DNA of 64,000 nucleotides from Roseobacter insulae (lineage in GTDB: Bacteria > Pseudomonadota > Alphaproteobacteria > Rhodobacterales > Rhodobacteraceae), in the NCBI RefSeq assembly GCF_019375555.1, contig NZ_JAHXDN010000001.1, positions 349,501-413,500 on the forward strand, written 5' to 3'. Positions 9,856-19,027 of this stretch are shown piece after piece; position 1 is the first letter of the stretch; each line of letters opens with the position of its first letter. The position numbers and the translations under genes were made by a program. The notes beneath the pieces were generated by a model that worked only from the letters and a program-made list of their open reading frames with translations, had not been told where the DNA came from and searched no databases.

Positions 9856-10344
9856 CTATGGAAGCACCCGGTATGGCGGATCAAGCAAAACCTCCTGCAG
9901 ATTTGGTGTGTCGCCAATTCGGTCAATGACTGCAAACAATCCGGGCGACGCCAGCGGTGTCAGCACGCCGTGCCAGATCCCTTTGTGGAAATTGACCCCC
10001 TGATGTGGTTTCGTAAGAAAGGCGCGTGGTTTGCCGGGGCGATCGTCTTCATCCGCTGCAACGATTACCAGAAACGGGTTTTCCGTCATCGGCACAAAGG
10101 CCTGACTGCCTTCCGGGTGCCGCTCCATCAGATCAAGGACATAGGGCATGCTCCGAGGCTCTGCATTAAACAGGCTGATGCCCGCGCGACCGTCTTTCCC
10201 GAAATCCAGCATGGCGCGATCATGGTACCTGTCGCACAGGCCGGCGTTGATTATCCTGTCCGGCGCGCCCGCGCATTCCAGGACATCCCCGAACGGCGCA
10301 AAGCGCTCCGCCGTAAGGAATTCGCAATGAATATCAATGCTCAC
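9856..10344 (-). CDS. allA: Ureidoglycolate lyase
   Basis: Splits (S)-ureidoglycolate into glyoxylate and urea, the last ureide step. The 162-residue cupin-like protein has FAPFGDVLE, ERHPEGSQAFVPM and GVNFHKGIWHG, which are typical AllA segments with the metal/substrate histidines. The start chosen is the GTG at 10344, giving VSIDIHCEFL. It overlaps the TGA of allE by 4 bp (GTGA), whereas the longer open frame would intrude into allE. Confidence 0.92.
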   Translation of the reverse strand: MSIDIHCEFLTAERFAPFGDVLECAGAPDRIINAGLCDRYHDRAMLDFGKDGRAGISLFNAEPRSMPYVLDLMERHPEGSQAFVPMTENPFLVIVAADEDDRPGKPRAFLTKPHQGVNFHKGIWHGVLTPLASPGLFAVIDRIGDTPNLQEVLLDPPYRVLP

Positions 10345-11150
10345 AGGCGCACATGACGGTTCACGTCCTTGTAAAGCAGGTAACGGAACGGCTCCGACCC
10401 GGTTGCAATACAGGCTTGCGGACAAAACGCGCGCAGCCACATGAAGTCGCCGGGGCCGACGCTGACCCAGTCCTTGTTCAGAAGATACTCCGCTGTCCCC
10501 TGCAGCACATAAAGACCATGCTCCATGACATGGGTTTCCGCAAAGGGAATGCGCCCGCCCGGCTGGAACGTCACGATGTTCACATGGCAGTCATGCGCGA
10601 GGTCCGCTGGGTCCGCAAACCGTGTGGTCGCCCAGACCCCATCGCAGTCGGGCATGGGCGTTGGCGCGACCTCGGCATCTGATGTCACAAACGCCGCCGG
10701 CACCACGACACCGACGGCGGGCTCATACGATTTGCGCACCCAATGCGCCTGAAAAGGTGTGTCACCGGTGTTCCAGAGCGTCCATCGGTCTCCGGGCGGG
10801 ATGTAGGCGTAGCTGCCCGCAGACAAGCTGTGTTTCGCGCCGTTGATGACCAGATCCGCCTGACCGCGCGCCACAAAGAGGATGGCTTGAGCTTTCGCAT
10901 CGGGTTCGGGCGTGTCCGAGCCGCCACCGGGTGCCAGTTCCAGCGCATATTGCGCGAATGTCTCCGCAAAGCCACTAAGGGGACGTGCCAGTATCCACGC
11001 GCGTGTCTTGTGCCAGCCGGGAAGAAAGCTCGTGACGATATCGCGCTGCGTTACCGCCGGAAGCACGGCGTAGCAGTCGGTAAAGATCGCTGTGCCCTCC
11101 GGGTTGATAGACTGATCCGGCAAACCGCCGGGCGGGAATGCATAGCTCAC
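10341..11150 (-). CDS. allE: (S)-ureidoglycine aminohydrolase
   Basis: Converts (S)-ureidoglycine to (S)-ureidoglycolate and ammonia. The 269-residue product is a double cupin: a first barrel around AYIPPGDRWTLWNTGD and a second around ETHVMEHGLYVLQG, carrying the metal-binding His/Glu residues. Length and motif order match AllE/UGlyAH (formerly YlbA). It overlaps puuE-uraD upstream and allA downstream by 4 bp each, so the ureide genes form one coupled operon. The allantoate amidohydrolase that makes its substrate is not in the window. Confidence 0.92.
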   Translation of the reverse strand: MSYAFPPGGLPDQSINPEGTAIFTDCYAVLPAVTQRDIVTSFLPGWHKTRAWILARPLSGFAETFAQYALELAPGGGSDTPEPDAKAQAILFVARGQADLVINGAKHSLSAGSYAYIPPGDRWTLWNTGDTPFQAHWVRKSYEPAVGVVVPAAFVTSDAEVAPTPMPDCDGVWATTRFADPADLAHDCHVNIVTFQPGGRIPFAETHVMEHGLYVLQGTAEYLLNKDWVSVGPGDFMWLRAFCPQACIATGSEPFRYLLYKDVNRHVRL

Positions 11151-12559
11151 AATAGGGCCTCCAACCGAAGCGCCGCGATCCGTTCGACCTGACGGCAGGC
11201 TTCATCAAATTCTGTATCGGTCTCGTTGTCCAGCCGCCGCCCGAAGGCGCGCAGGATACCGGCTTTGTCATGGTCCCTGGCCGCGATTATGAAGGGAAAG
11301 CCGTGCTTTTCCACATAGGCCGTGTTGAGCTGTTGAAACGCCGTGCGTTCCGCATCCGTGAGCGCATCATGCCCGGCACTTGCCTGTTCTTGGGTACTGT
11401 CGTCCGTCAGCCGTTTTGCCGCGGCCAGTTTCCCGGCCAGATCAGGATGCGCACGCAAGACGCCTTTGCGCTCTTCAACGGTCGCGGCGCGGAAAATGCG
11501 GGAAAGCGCTGAATGCATACCAACCGGCGTGTCATGCGCAGGTCCAAGCTCCAGATCAAATGCCCGTTCGGCGATCCATTCCGAATGTTCGAAAACTCCG
11601 CCGAAAGCCGATATGAAATCGGCCTTTTTCATTTGTGATGGGCGGGTTGGTCTGGTGGGGGGATGTGTTCTGCGCCAGTGTTCCGCGATGTCGATGCGGC
11701 GCGCGCACCACACGCCCTCGAACACCTGAATATACTCGATGAAGCGTCTGACCGCCTGTGCCCGGCCGGGTCGCCCGGCCAGACGGCAGTGCAATCCGAC
11801 GGACATCATTTTGGCGGCCCCGGCAGCGCCCTCGGCGTAAAGCACGTCGAAACTGTCGCGCAGGTAGGCGAAGAACTGATCGCCGGAGTTGAACCCCTGC
11901 GCCGTGGCAAACCGCATGTCGTTGCAGTCCAGCGTGTAGGGAATGATCAGCTGGTCGCGGCGCCCGGCCCTGATCCAATAGGGCAGGTCATCGTCGTAGG
12001 TATCCGAGATGTATTCGAACTGGCCGGTTTTCGCAGCAAGATTGACGGTATTTTCAGAACAACGACCGGTGTACCAGCCACGTGGGCTTTCACCTGTCAC
12101 CTCCCCGTGCAGGCGGATCGCCTCCATCATGTCCGCCGCTTCATCGGCTTCGCTGAAGTCCTTGTAATCGATCCATTTCAGCCCGTGGCTGGCGATTTCC
12201 CACCCGGCAGACTGCATCGCCGCCACCTGCTCGGGCGCGCGCGCCATCGCAGTTGCAACCCCGTAGACCGTCACCGGCACACCAGCACCGGTAAACAACC
12301 TGTGCAGGCGCCAGAAACCTGCCCGGGCGCCGTAGTCGTAAATGGATTCCATGTTCCAGTGACGCTGACCGGGCCATGGCTGTGCTCCGACGATTTCCGA
12401 CAGGAACGCCTCCGATGCGGCATCGCCATGCAACAGACAGTTTTCGCCCCCTTCCTCGTAGTTGAGGACAAACTGCACCGCGATCCGGGCGTTGCCGGGC
12501 CATTGTGCATCGGGTGGGGTGGCTCCATAGCCTGAAAAATCCCTTGGGTAGCGTTTCAC
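11147..12559 (-). CDS. Fused allantoinase (PuuE) and OHCU decarboxylase (UraD)
   Basis: A 470-residue bifunctional enzyme. Residues 1-300 are a metal-independent allantoinase of the polysaccharide-deacetylase fold, with RYPRDFSGYG, NYEEGGENCLLHGD and GWEIASHGLKWIDY. Residues 310-470 are an OHCU decarboxylase domain, with HSEWIAERAF, LRAHPDLAGKLA and GFPFIIAARDH. UraD makes (S)-allantoin from OHCU and PuuE opens it to allantoate, so the fusion joins consecutive steps. The GTG at 12559 was chosen because GGAG lies about 9 bases upstream and the frame then begins at the family N-terminus. An internal ATG at 11632 begins the UraD part and could allow separate expression. Confidence 0.92.
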   Translation of the reverse strand: MKRYPRDFSGYGATPPDAQWPGNARIAVQFVLNYEEGGENCLLHGDAASEAFLSEIVGAQPWPGQRHWNMESIYDYGARAGFWRLHRLFTGAGVPVTVYGVATAMARAPEQVAAMQSAGWEIASHGLKWIDYKDFSEADEAADMMEAIRLHGEVTGESPRGWYTGRCSENTVNLAAKTGQFEYISDTYDDDLPYWIRAGRRDQLIIPYTLDCNDMRFATAQGFNSGDQFFAYLRDSFDVLYAEGAAGAAKMMSVGLHCRLAGRPGRAQAVRRFIEYIQVFEGVWCARRIDIAEHWRRTHPPTRPTRPSQMKKADFISAFGGVFEHSEWIAERAFDLELGPAHDTPVGMHSALSRIFRAATVEERKGVLRAHPDLAGKLAAAKRLTDDSTQEQASAGHDALTDAERTAFQQLNTAYVEKHGFPFIIAARDHDKAGILRAFGRRLDNETDTEFDEACRQVERIAALRLEALL

Positions 12560-12808
12560 AAACCGTCTCCTGCGCTCATCCGGCCATTGAATACCGGAGC
12601 GGAGCGTGTTGCAAACCGTATCTGGGGTGGTCAGCACCGATGTCCGACCTTGAAAACCTGGCGCGAGTGTCAGTTCGAACGTGACGGCCAGACACCTGTC
12701 GTGCGCACTACGACCTGCCTGAATCGCGTTGCTGACGTGACGCTCTCTTGCTTGCCATCAGGCGCACGCCATGCGAATTTGCGCAGATGCTCGACGAGGA
12801 AGCCCGAG

Positions 12809-13813
12809 ATGCTCAGCCAAAAACCGCAAACCGCCAACACGACAGCCGGTCACCAGTTGCCACAGGTCACCGAGCCTCGAAATCCCGGCATGGCGCTTGA
12901 TATGAACTGGGTGCGCAGTCTTCAGGCGAACACCTCGGCGATTGAGCGGCGGGCCGCCAGCCTGCCTGCGCGACGGTCGGTTAAAAAGCAGCATCAGGCG
13001 GCGTGGCTTTTGCGTGCGGTCACCTGCATCGACCTCACCACCTTGTCCGGCGACGATACCGAGGACCGTGTCGCGCGGCTCTGCGCCAAGGCGCGACAGC
13101 CGGTGGCGCAATCCTTGCTGGACGCTCTGGGCATGGGGCCGATCACGACCGGGGCCGTGTGTGTCTATCACGATATGATCCCGGCCGCGGTTCGGGCGCT
13201 TGAGGGCTCCGGCATCCCCGTGGCCGCAGTCAGCACCGGCTTTCCCGCAGGCCTGTCACCGTTCCATTTGCGCATCGCCGAGATCGAGGAAAGCGTCAAG
13301 GCGGGTGCCGCCGAGATCGATATCGTGATTTCGCGGCGGCACGTTCTGTCCGGCAATTGGCAGGCCCTCTATGACGAGATGCGCGCGTTCCGGGCAGCCT
13401 GTGGCGACGCGCATGTAAAGGCGATCCTTGCGACCGGCGAACTGGGATCGCTGCGCAATGTGGCGCGCGCGTCGGTGATCTGCATGATGGCTGGCGCTGA
13501 TTTCATCAAGACTTCCACGGGCAAGGAGAGCGTAAATGCCACCCTGCCGGTCTCTTTGGTGATGATCCGCGCTATCCGGGACTACTATGTGCGCACGGGG
13601 TATCGCGTTGGATACAAGCCCGCCGGCGGCATTTCCAAGGCCAAGGATGCCATCACCTATCTGGCCCTCATCAAGGAGGAGCTTGGCGACAGATGGCTGC
13701 AGCCTGATCTCTTCCGGTTCGGCGCCTCGTCGCTGCTGAACGACATCGAGCGTCAACTCGAACATCACGTGACCGGCGCCTACTCCGCCAGCTACCGTCA
13801 CCCAACCAGCTGA
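12809..13813 (+). CDS. deoC: Deoxyribose-phosphate aldolase
   Basis: Cleaves 2-deoxy-D-ribose 5-phosphate to acetaldehyde and glyceraldehyde 3-phosphate. The 334-residue protein contains CIDLTTLSGDD, AAVSTGFPAG, EIDIVI, the Schiff-base lysine in FIKTSTGKE, and GYKPAGGI. The start at 12809 follows GAGGA. The open frame runs back to 12587, but that part lacks family sequence. A ~75-residue N-terminal extension relative to E. coli DeoC resembles longer eukaryote-like DERAs. Only 23 bp separate it from the ALDH16 gene. Confidence 0.93.
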   Translation: MLSQKPQTANTTAGHQLPQVTEPRNPGMALDMNWVRSLQANTSAIERRAASLPARRSVKKQHQAAWLLRAVTCIDLTTLSGDDTEDRVARLCAKARQPVAQSLLDALGMGPITTGAVCVYHDMIPAAVRALEGSGIPVAAVSTGFPAGLSPFHLRIAEIEESVKAGAAEIDIVISRRHVLSGNWQALYDEMRAFRAACGDAHVKAILATGELGSLRNVARASVICMMAGADFIKTSTGKESVNATLPVSLVMIRAIRDYYVRTGYRVGYKPAGGISKAKDAITYLALIKEELGDRWLQPDLFRFGASSLLNDIERQLEHHVTGAYSASYRHPTS

Positions 13814-13836
13814 CTTGATTTGAAAGGGCCGCGGTT

Positions 13837-16179
13837 ATGACTATTTCCGAGATCTTTGAAACGATGGATTACGGCGTTGCACCGGAAAGTGCGGCAGACG
13901 CACTGGCGTGGCTGGTCGATCAGGGGGATCGGTTTGGCCATTTCATCGACGGCGCTTTCACCGAACCGGGCGGCGGGTTCGAGTCTCGCAACCCCGCAAA
14001 CGGCGAAGTGCTCGCCACGCTTACCCAGGCCACGCAGGCGGACGTCGATGCCGCGGTGAAAGCCGCCCGGCGCGCCCACCCCAAGTGGGAGGGCCTCGGC
14101 GGTCATGGTAGAGCGCGATACCTGTACGCCCTTGCGCGTCTGCTACAAAAGCACAGCCGCCTGTTCGCGGTATTGGAATCGCTCGACAATGGCAAACCGA
14201 TCCGCGAAAGCCGCGACATCGACATCCCCCTGGCACAGCGGCACTTCTACTTTCACGCTGGCATGGCGCAGCTGATGGAAGATGAGTTGCCAGACCGGGA
14301 AGCGCTCGGGGTGTGCGGACAGGTTATCCCCTGGAATTTCCCGTTGCTCATGCTGGCGTGGAAAATTGCACCGGCATTGGCCATGGGCAATACCGTTGTC
14401 CTGAAACCGGCAGAATACACATCCCTCACGGCCCTGCTTTTCGCCGATGTCTGCCGTCAGGCCGGGCTGCCCAAAGGCGTCGTGAACATCGTCACCGGCG
14501 ATGGTTCGGTTGGCGAGATGATCGTGGCCGCCGATGTCGACAAGATCGCCTTCACCGGCTCCACTGCCGTAGGCCGGCGTATCCGCGAAGCCACGGCGGG
14601 CAGCGGCAAGTCGCTGACACTGGAGCTGGGTGGCAAGTCTCCCTACATCGTATTCGACGATGCCGACCTCGATTCGGCGGTTGAAGGTCTGGTCGATGCC
14701 ATCTGGTTCAATCAGGGGCAGGTTTGCTGCGCCGGCTCACGTCTGCTGGTGCACGAACCGGTGGCCGAGGCCTTCCATGCCAAATTGCGCGCACGGATGG
14801 ATAAACTGCGTGTCGGCGACCCCTTGGACAAGAGCATTGATGTCGGCGCTATCGTCGATCCGGTCCAGCTCAAGACAATCACCGATCTGGTCGCGTCGAA
14901 CACGGCAGGCCAGACGCATGTAGCCGCCGCCGCTTTGCCGGTTGAGGGCAGTTTCTATCCCCCCACGCTCATTACCGGCCTCAACCCGGCGGACAGGCTG
15001 ATGCAGGAGGAAATCTTCGGACCGGTCCTCGTGTCCACCACCTTCCGGACGCCTGCCGACGCGGTCGCGCTGGCCAACAACACCCGTTACGGCCTGGCTG
15101 CCACGGTCTGGAGCGAGAACATCAATCTCGCACTCGACATCGCGCCCAAGCTGGCCAGCGGCATTGTCTGGATCAACGGGACCAACCTGATGGATGCGGC
15201 CGCAGGTTTCGGTGGCATACGCGAAAGCGGGTTCGGACGCGAAGGCGGATGGGAAGGTCTGTCGGGTTACACCCGGCCCAAGGGCACTTCGAAACCACTC
15301 AAGGAGGTTTCCGCGTACACCGGGGATGGGACACCCGCCGACCCCATAGACCGCACGGCAAAGCTCTACATCGGTGGCAAACAGGCACGACCGGATGGCG
15401 GCTACTCTGCACCGGTCTGGGGGAAATCAGGCGCGCTGCTGGGGCACGCATCGCTTGCCAACCGCAAGGACCTGCGCAACGCGGTCGAAGCCGCGCAGGC
15501 CGCGCAAGGCTGGTCCCGAACCACGGGGCATCTGCGGGCGCAAATTCTCTATTACATGGCGGAAAACCTTTCGACGCGGGCCGCTGAGTTTTCGCACCGC
15601 TTGGATACCATGCAAGGCGGCAGGCAGGGTCACAAGGAGGTGGACGCGGCGGTCCGACGCCTCTTCACCTACGCCGCATGGGCGGACAAATACGACGGAC
15701 AGGTGCACGGTGTGCCGATACGCGGTGTGGCGCTCGCGATGAAGGAGCCGGTTGGCGTCATCGGCGCTGTCTGTCCGAACGAGGCGCCGTTACTCGGGAT
15801 GATCTCCTGCATGGCCCCCGCGATGGCAATGGGCAACCGGGTCATTTTGTGCGCGTCTGAACCCTTCCCGCGCGCGGCCACCGATTTCGTTCAGGTGCTG
15901 GAGACGTCAGATGTTCCCGCCGGTGTCGTCAATGTCCTCACCGGTCCTCACACCGATGTGGTGCCCCATATGGCGGCCCATATGGATATTGACGCCGTCT
16001 GGTCGTTCGGCAGCAGGGATCTGAGCGGCGTGATCGAAAAAGCCAGCGCAACCAACCTGAAACGCACATGGGTCAATCACGGTATGGCCCGTGACTGGAT
16101 GGGCAGCGCGGGGCAAGGCAAGGAGTTCCTCGCTGCGGCGACAGAGGTCAAGAACATATGGGTGCCCTACGGGGAGTGA
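13837..16179 (+). CDS. ALDH16-type two-domain aldehyde dehydrogenase
   Basis: A 780-residue protein with two tandem aldehyde dehydrogenase domains. Domain 1 (about 30-490) is catalytic: VIPWNFPLLM, FTGSTAVG, LELGGKSPY and FNQGQVCCAGSR, with Cys297 as nucleophile. Domain 2 (about 505-780) keeps the fold (VGVIGAVCPNEAPLL, VVNVLTG) but lacks the catalytic-cysteine segment, as in the ALDH16 family. Placement directly after deoC suggests it oxidises acetaldehyde from deoxyribose breakdown. That substrate is inferred; the family assignment rests on the double-domain architecture. Confidence 0.88.
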   Translation: MTISEIFETMDYGVAPESAADALAWLVDQGDRFGHFIDGAFTEPGGGFESRNPANGEVLATLTQATQADVDAAVKAARRAHPKWEGLGGHGRARYLYALARLLQKHSRLFAVLESLDNGKPIRESRDIDIPLAQRHFYFHAGMAQLMEDELPDREALGVCGQVIPWNFPLLMLAWKIAPALAMGNTVVLKPAEYTSLTALLFADVCRQAGLPKGVVNIVTGDGSVGEMIVAADVDKIAFTGSTAVGRRIREATAGSGKSLTLELGGKSPYIVFDDADLDSAVEGLVDAIWFNQGQVCCAGSRLLVHEPVAEAFHAKLRARMDKLRVGDPLDKSIDVGAIVDPVQLKTITDLVASNTAGQTHVAAAALPVEGSFYPPTLITGLNPADRLMQEEIFGPVLVSTTFRTPADAVALANNTRYGLAATVWSENINLALDIAPKLASGIVWINGTNLMDAAAGFGGIRESGFGREGGWEGLSGYTRPKGTSKPLKEVSAYTGDGTPADPIDRTAKLYIGGKQARPDGGYSAPVWGKSGALLGHASLANRKDLRNAVEAAQAAQGWSRTTGHLRAQILYYMAENLSTRAAEFSHRLDTMQGGRQGHKEVDAAVRRLFTYAAWADKYDGQVHGVPIRGVALAMKEPVGVIGAVCPNEAPLLGMISCMAPAMAMGNRVILCASEPFPRAATDFVQVLETSDVPAGVVNVLTGPHTDVVPHMAAHMDIDAVWSFGSRDLSGVIEKASATNLKRTWVNHGMARDWMGSAGQGKEFLAAATEVKNIWVPYGE

Positions 16180-16200
16180 CGCCCGACATACGCGCTAGCA

Positions 16201-16220
16201 CTCGGCCCGATCGGGCCGAG
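16201..16220. terminator. Perfect 20-bp palindrome between convergent genes
   Basis: CTCGGCCCGATCGGGCCGAG is a perfect GC-rich palindrome lying 21 bp after the ALDH16 stop and 46 bp before the convergent M16 peptidase stop. As RNA it can form a strong hairpin from either side. There is no T-run after it on either strand, so it may act as a transcript-end stabiliser or a Rho-assisted terminator. Confidence 0.55.
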
Positions 16221-16265
16221 GACATCGCGTGGCGCGTCAGCGCCTCAATCTGATTGCAGCCGGGT

Positions 16266-17585
16266 CTAGTTGGCCGGTGTGCTTTGCAGCCCCGCCGGTT
16301 GCCCCACCACAACGAAATGCAACCCCTCGGGATCCAGCAGTTCGGCCGCCACGCGCCTTACATCTCCCAGCGTCACTGCTTCCACACGCTCGTTTCGGGT
16401 GGCGATATAATCTGTCGGCAACCCCAGCATCTGCATTCCCACCATGATCCGGGCAATCGGCCCGTTCCCGTCAAATCGCAGGGGATACGCACCGGTCATA
16501 TAGGTTTTCGCATCATCCAGCTCGGCTTGGGTAACCCCTTCTGCCGCGGCTTTTGCCCATTCCGCACGAATGACCTCGATGGCCTCGGCGATCCGGTCAT
16601 TGGCCGAACTCACCGATCCAAGGTAGATCGCCGCCAGGTCCTTCGGCACGAGATAAGAATACACGCCATAGGTAAGCCCGCGCTTCTCCCGGACTTCTTC
16701 CATCAGGCGGCTTTCGAACGATCCTCCGCCCAGCACCTGGTTCAGCACGCTGGCGGTAAAGAAATCCGGATCCTCCTGCGCCATGCCGGAATGCCCGAAC
16801 AAGGCGACGGATTGCGGCGTGTCGAAAGGCACGACGGTGATGCCTCCGGGGATGGTGACCTCCGCTGCGGGTGGCATTGGCGCGCCCTCTGCGGGCAGGG
16901 CATCAAGAAGGTCATCCACGAGAGCCGTCAGTTCTTCCGGCGTGATGTCACCAACAGCGCCAATATAAATTCGATCCCGCGCCATCACCGCCCGATGGGC
17001 CGCGACCAGATCGTCGCGTGTCAGCGCAGAAACCGATTGTTCGGTGCCGCTCGGCGAACTGGCATATGGATGGTCTCCAAAAGCGATCTGGTCAAACGTC
17101 CGGCTGGCGATGTCATTGGGGTCCTTGGCCTCGGCGCTGATGTTTGCCAGAACCTGACCCCGCACCCGTTCAATCGCCTCGTCATCGAACCGAGGCATCA
17201 CCAAAGCCGCGCGCAGCAGCGCAACGGAGGCATCCTTATTTTCGGTCAGAAAGCGCGCGGACACCGATAGGGAGTCGTCTCCTACATCAAACCCGAACGA
17301 CGTGGCCAGCGCTTCGCCGGCGCGCGCAAAGGCGCGGGCGTTCATGTCGCCGGCACCTTCTTCCAGCAATGCCGTCATCAGGTTGATCGCGCCACGTTTG
17401 CCCGGGGCATCCAGCGATGCACCGCCGCGAAACCGGATTTCGAGCGCAACGAACGGGATGGAATGATCCTCCACCAGCCACGCGGTCAGGCCGCTGTCCG
17501 AGGTGACTTCCTGGATCTTGACTTCCGCATGCGCGGGCACCGCGATGGCAAGGACCATCATCATCGACAAAGCAAAACGGATCAC
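16266..17585 (-). CDS. M16-family peptidase homologue lacking the zinc motif
   Basis: Exported 439-residue M16 (pitrilysin-like) protein, starting with a signal peptide that ends about VPAHA (residue 20). The M16 fold is recognisable (LEIRFRGGASLDAP, GSFESRLMEEVREKRGLTYGV), but where HxxEH should be it has NLMTALLEEG, so the zinc ligands are missing. It overlaps the upstream active M16 gene by 4 bp. Together they look like a catalytic/non-catalytic pair acting as a periplasmic heterodimer; pairing is inferred. Confidence 0.9.
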   Translation of the reverse strand: MIRFALSMMMVLAIAVPAHAEVKIQEVTSDSGLTAWLVEDHSIPFVALEIRFRGGASLDAPGKRGAINLMTALLEEGAGDMNARAFARAGEALATSFGFDVGDDSLSVSARFLTENKDASVALLRAALVMPRFDDEAIERVRGQVLANISAEAKDPNDIASRTFDQIAFGDHPYASSPSGTEQSVSALTRDDLVAAHRAVMARDRIYIGAVGDITPEELTALVDDLLDALPAEGAPMPPAAEVTIPGGITVVPFDTPQSVALFGHSGMAQEDPDFFTASVLNQVLGGGSFESRLMEEVREKRGLTYGVYSYLVPKDLAAIYLGSVSSANDRIAEAIEVIRAEWAKAAAEGVTQAELDDAKTYMTGAYPLRFDGNGPIARIMVGMQMLGLPTDYIATRNERVEAVTLGDVRRVAAELLDPEGLHFVVVGQPAGLQSTPAN

Positions 17586-18916
17586 TGGGTCACCTCCTCA
17601 CGCATCAACCAGCCGGTTACGGAGGCGCGTATGTCAAAAACATCGCGCGCAACCTGAACGATATCCTCTGCGGTTACTGCCTCCAGTACGTCCGGCCATG
17701 CCTGCACGTCCTCTACCGTCAGCCCGGATGCCAGCGCCTGCCCGTATCTGTTAGCGATGCGGTCAACGTCATCGCGGGCATAAATCTGATCCGCCCGGAT
17801 TTGCAGTTTGATGCGCTCAAGCTGCTCGGCATCGACGCCGTCGACAAGGAAGTCCACGAGTGCTGCGTCCATCGCGTCTTCGGCTTCCTGCAGGCTGATG
17901 CCTGATCGCGGTACCGCAAGGATGGTGAAGGTTGTGTCATCCAGCGAGACACCCCGGTAAAACGCACCCGAGTAAGTCGCGATCGGTTCATCGAATTGCA
18001 GGGCATTGGCCAGGTAAGAGGTGGTACCGCCGCCAAGTATTTCCGCCAGGATCGTCAGCGCCGCGGCGGCTTTCTGATCTCCCGGGTCGCGCTCAGGTGC
18101 GAGATAGGAGCGCCTGACATAGGGCTGGGCGACACGCGCATCGCGAAAAATCAATCGGCGCTCCGCCGTCTGCGGAGGCTCCTTTGTCCGGATGCGTTCG
18201 GGCAGGTCGGGATTGGCCGGAATCACCCCGTAGTATTTTTCCGCCAGCCTGCGTACATCTTCTGGCGTCACATCGCCGGAAACCACAAGGATCGCATTGT
18301 TCGGAGCATAGTAGGTTTCGTAAAAGCTCAGCGCATCCTGCATATCCAGCGTGCGCATTTCGTGCATCCAGCCGATGATCGGCACGCCGTAGCGGTGATT
18401 GAGATACTGGGCAGCGCTCATCTGTTCGCCAAAGAGCGCGCTGGGGTTGTTTTCCGTGCGCTGGTTGCGTTCTTCTATGATCACGTCCCGCTCGGTGCGG
18501 ATGTTGTCCTCGGTCAGGCGGATGTTGCGCATCCGGTCCGATTCCATGCTCATCATCAACTCCAGCCGATCGGCCGCCACGCGCTGGAAGTAGGCAGTAT
18601 AATCATAGGATGTGAATGCGTTGTCGCGCCCGCCGTTACGCGCCACCGTCGCTGACAACTCCCCGGCTTCCAGTTTATCGGTGGCCTTGAAAAGCAGGTG
18701 TTCCAGAAAATGCGCCACGCCGGATGACCCCTTGGGTTCATCCGCGCTGCCCGCCCGGTACCAGACCATGTGCTGCACCACCGGTGCGCGGTGATCCTCC
18801 ACCACGATGACCTGCATCCCGTTGTCGAGCTCGAATGCAGTGACGGCCTCGTTATCCGCGGCCAGAAATCCGGGGAGCAATGAGAAAAAAGCTGCAAGCG
18901 CAGTCAGTCTGATCAT
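17582..18916 (-). CDS. M16-family zinc peptidase, catalytic
   Basis: Exported 444-residue M16 peptidase with a signal peptide (about residues 1-20). The inverted zinc motif HFLEH is intact at residues 69-73, within GVAHFLEHLLF, and a downstream acidic segment (MSMESDRM) can supply the third ligand. Periplasmic degradation or processing of small peptides is the family role; the natural substrate is unknown. Its stop overlaps the start of the inactive partner, giving a two-gene operon. Confidence 0.93.
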   Translation of the reverse strand: MIRLTALAAFFSLLPGFLAADNEAVTAFELDNGMQVIVVEDHRAPVVQHMVWYRAGSADEPKGSSGVAHFLEHLLFKATDKLEAGELSATVARNGGRDNAFTSYDYTAYFQRVAADRLELMMSMESDRMRNIRLTEDNIRTERDVIIEERNQRTENNPSALFGEQMSAAQYLNHRYGVPIIGWMHEMRTLDMQDALSFYETYYAPNNAILVVSGDVTPEDVRRLAEKYYGVIPANPDLPERIRTKEPPQTAERRLIFRDARVAQPYVRRSYLAPERDPGDQKAAAALTILAEILGGGTTSYLANALQFDEPIATYSGAFYRGVSLDDTTFTILAVPRSGISLQEAEDAMDAALVDFLVDGVDAEQLERIKLQIRADQIYARDDVDRIANRYGQALASGLTVEDVQAWPDVLEAVTAEDIVQVARDVFDIRASVTGWLMREEVTQ

Positions 18917-19027
18917 GAGACGTCCTTTATGTGATCAATCACGTGCTGTCGCCCCATGAGGTACATCCCCACGGCACAGGTTCAAGGCGTCCTGTCACGA
19001 AAGTGAGCGCGGGCGCTCCGGGATGGC

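Noticed and set aside
18931..18942. GTGAT-2-ATCAC motif upstream of the M16 peptidase genes, considered as an FNR/Crp-type box
   Set aside because: The spacer is 2 bp where FNR boxes need 4, and nothing in the genes suggests oxygen control.
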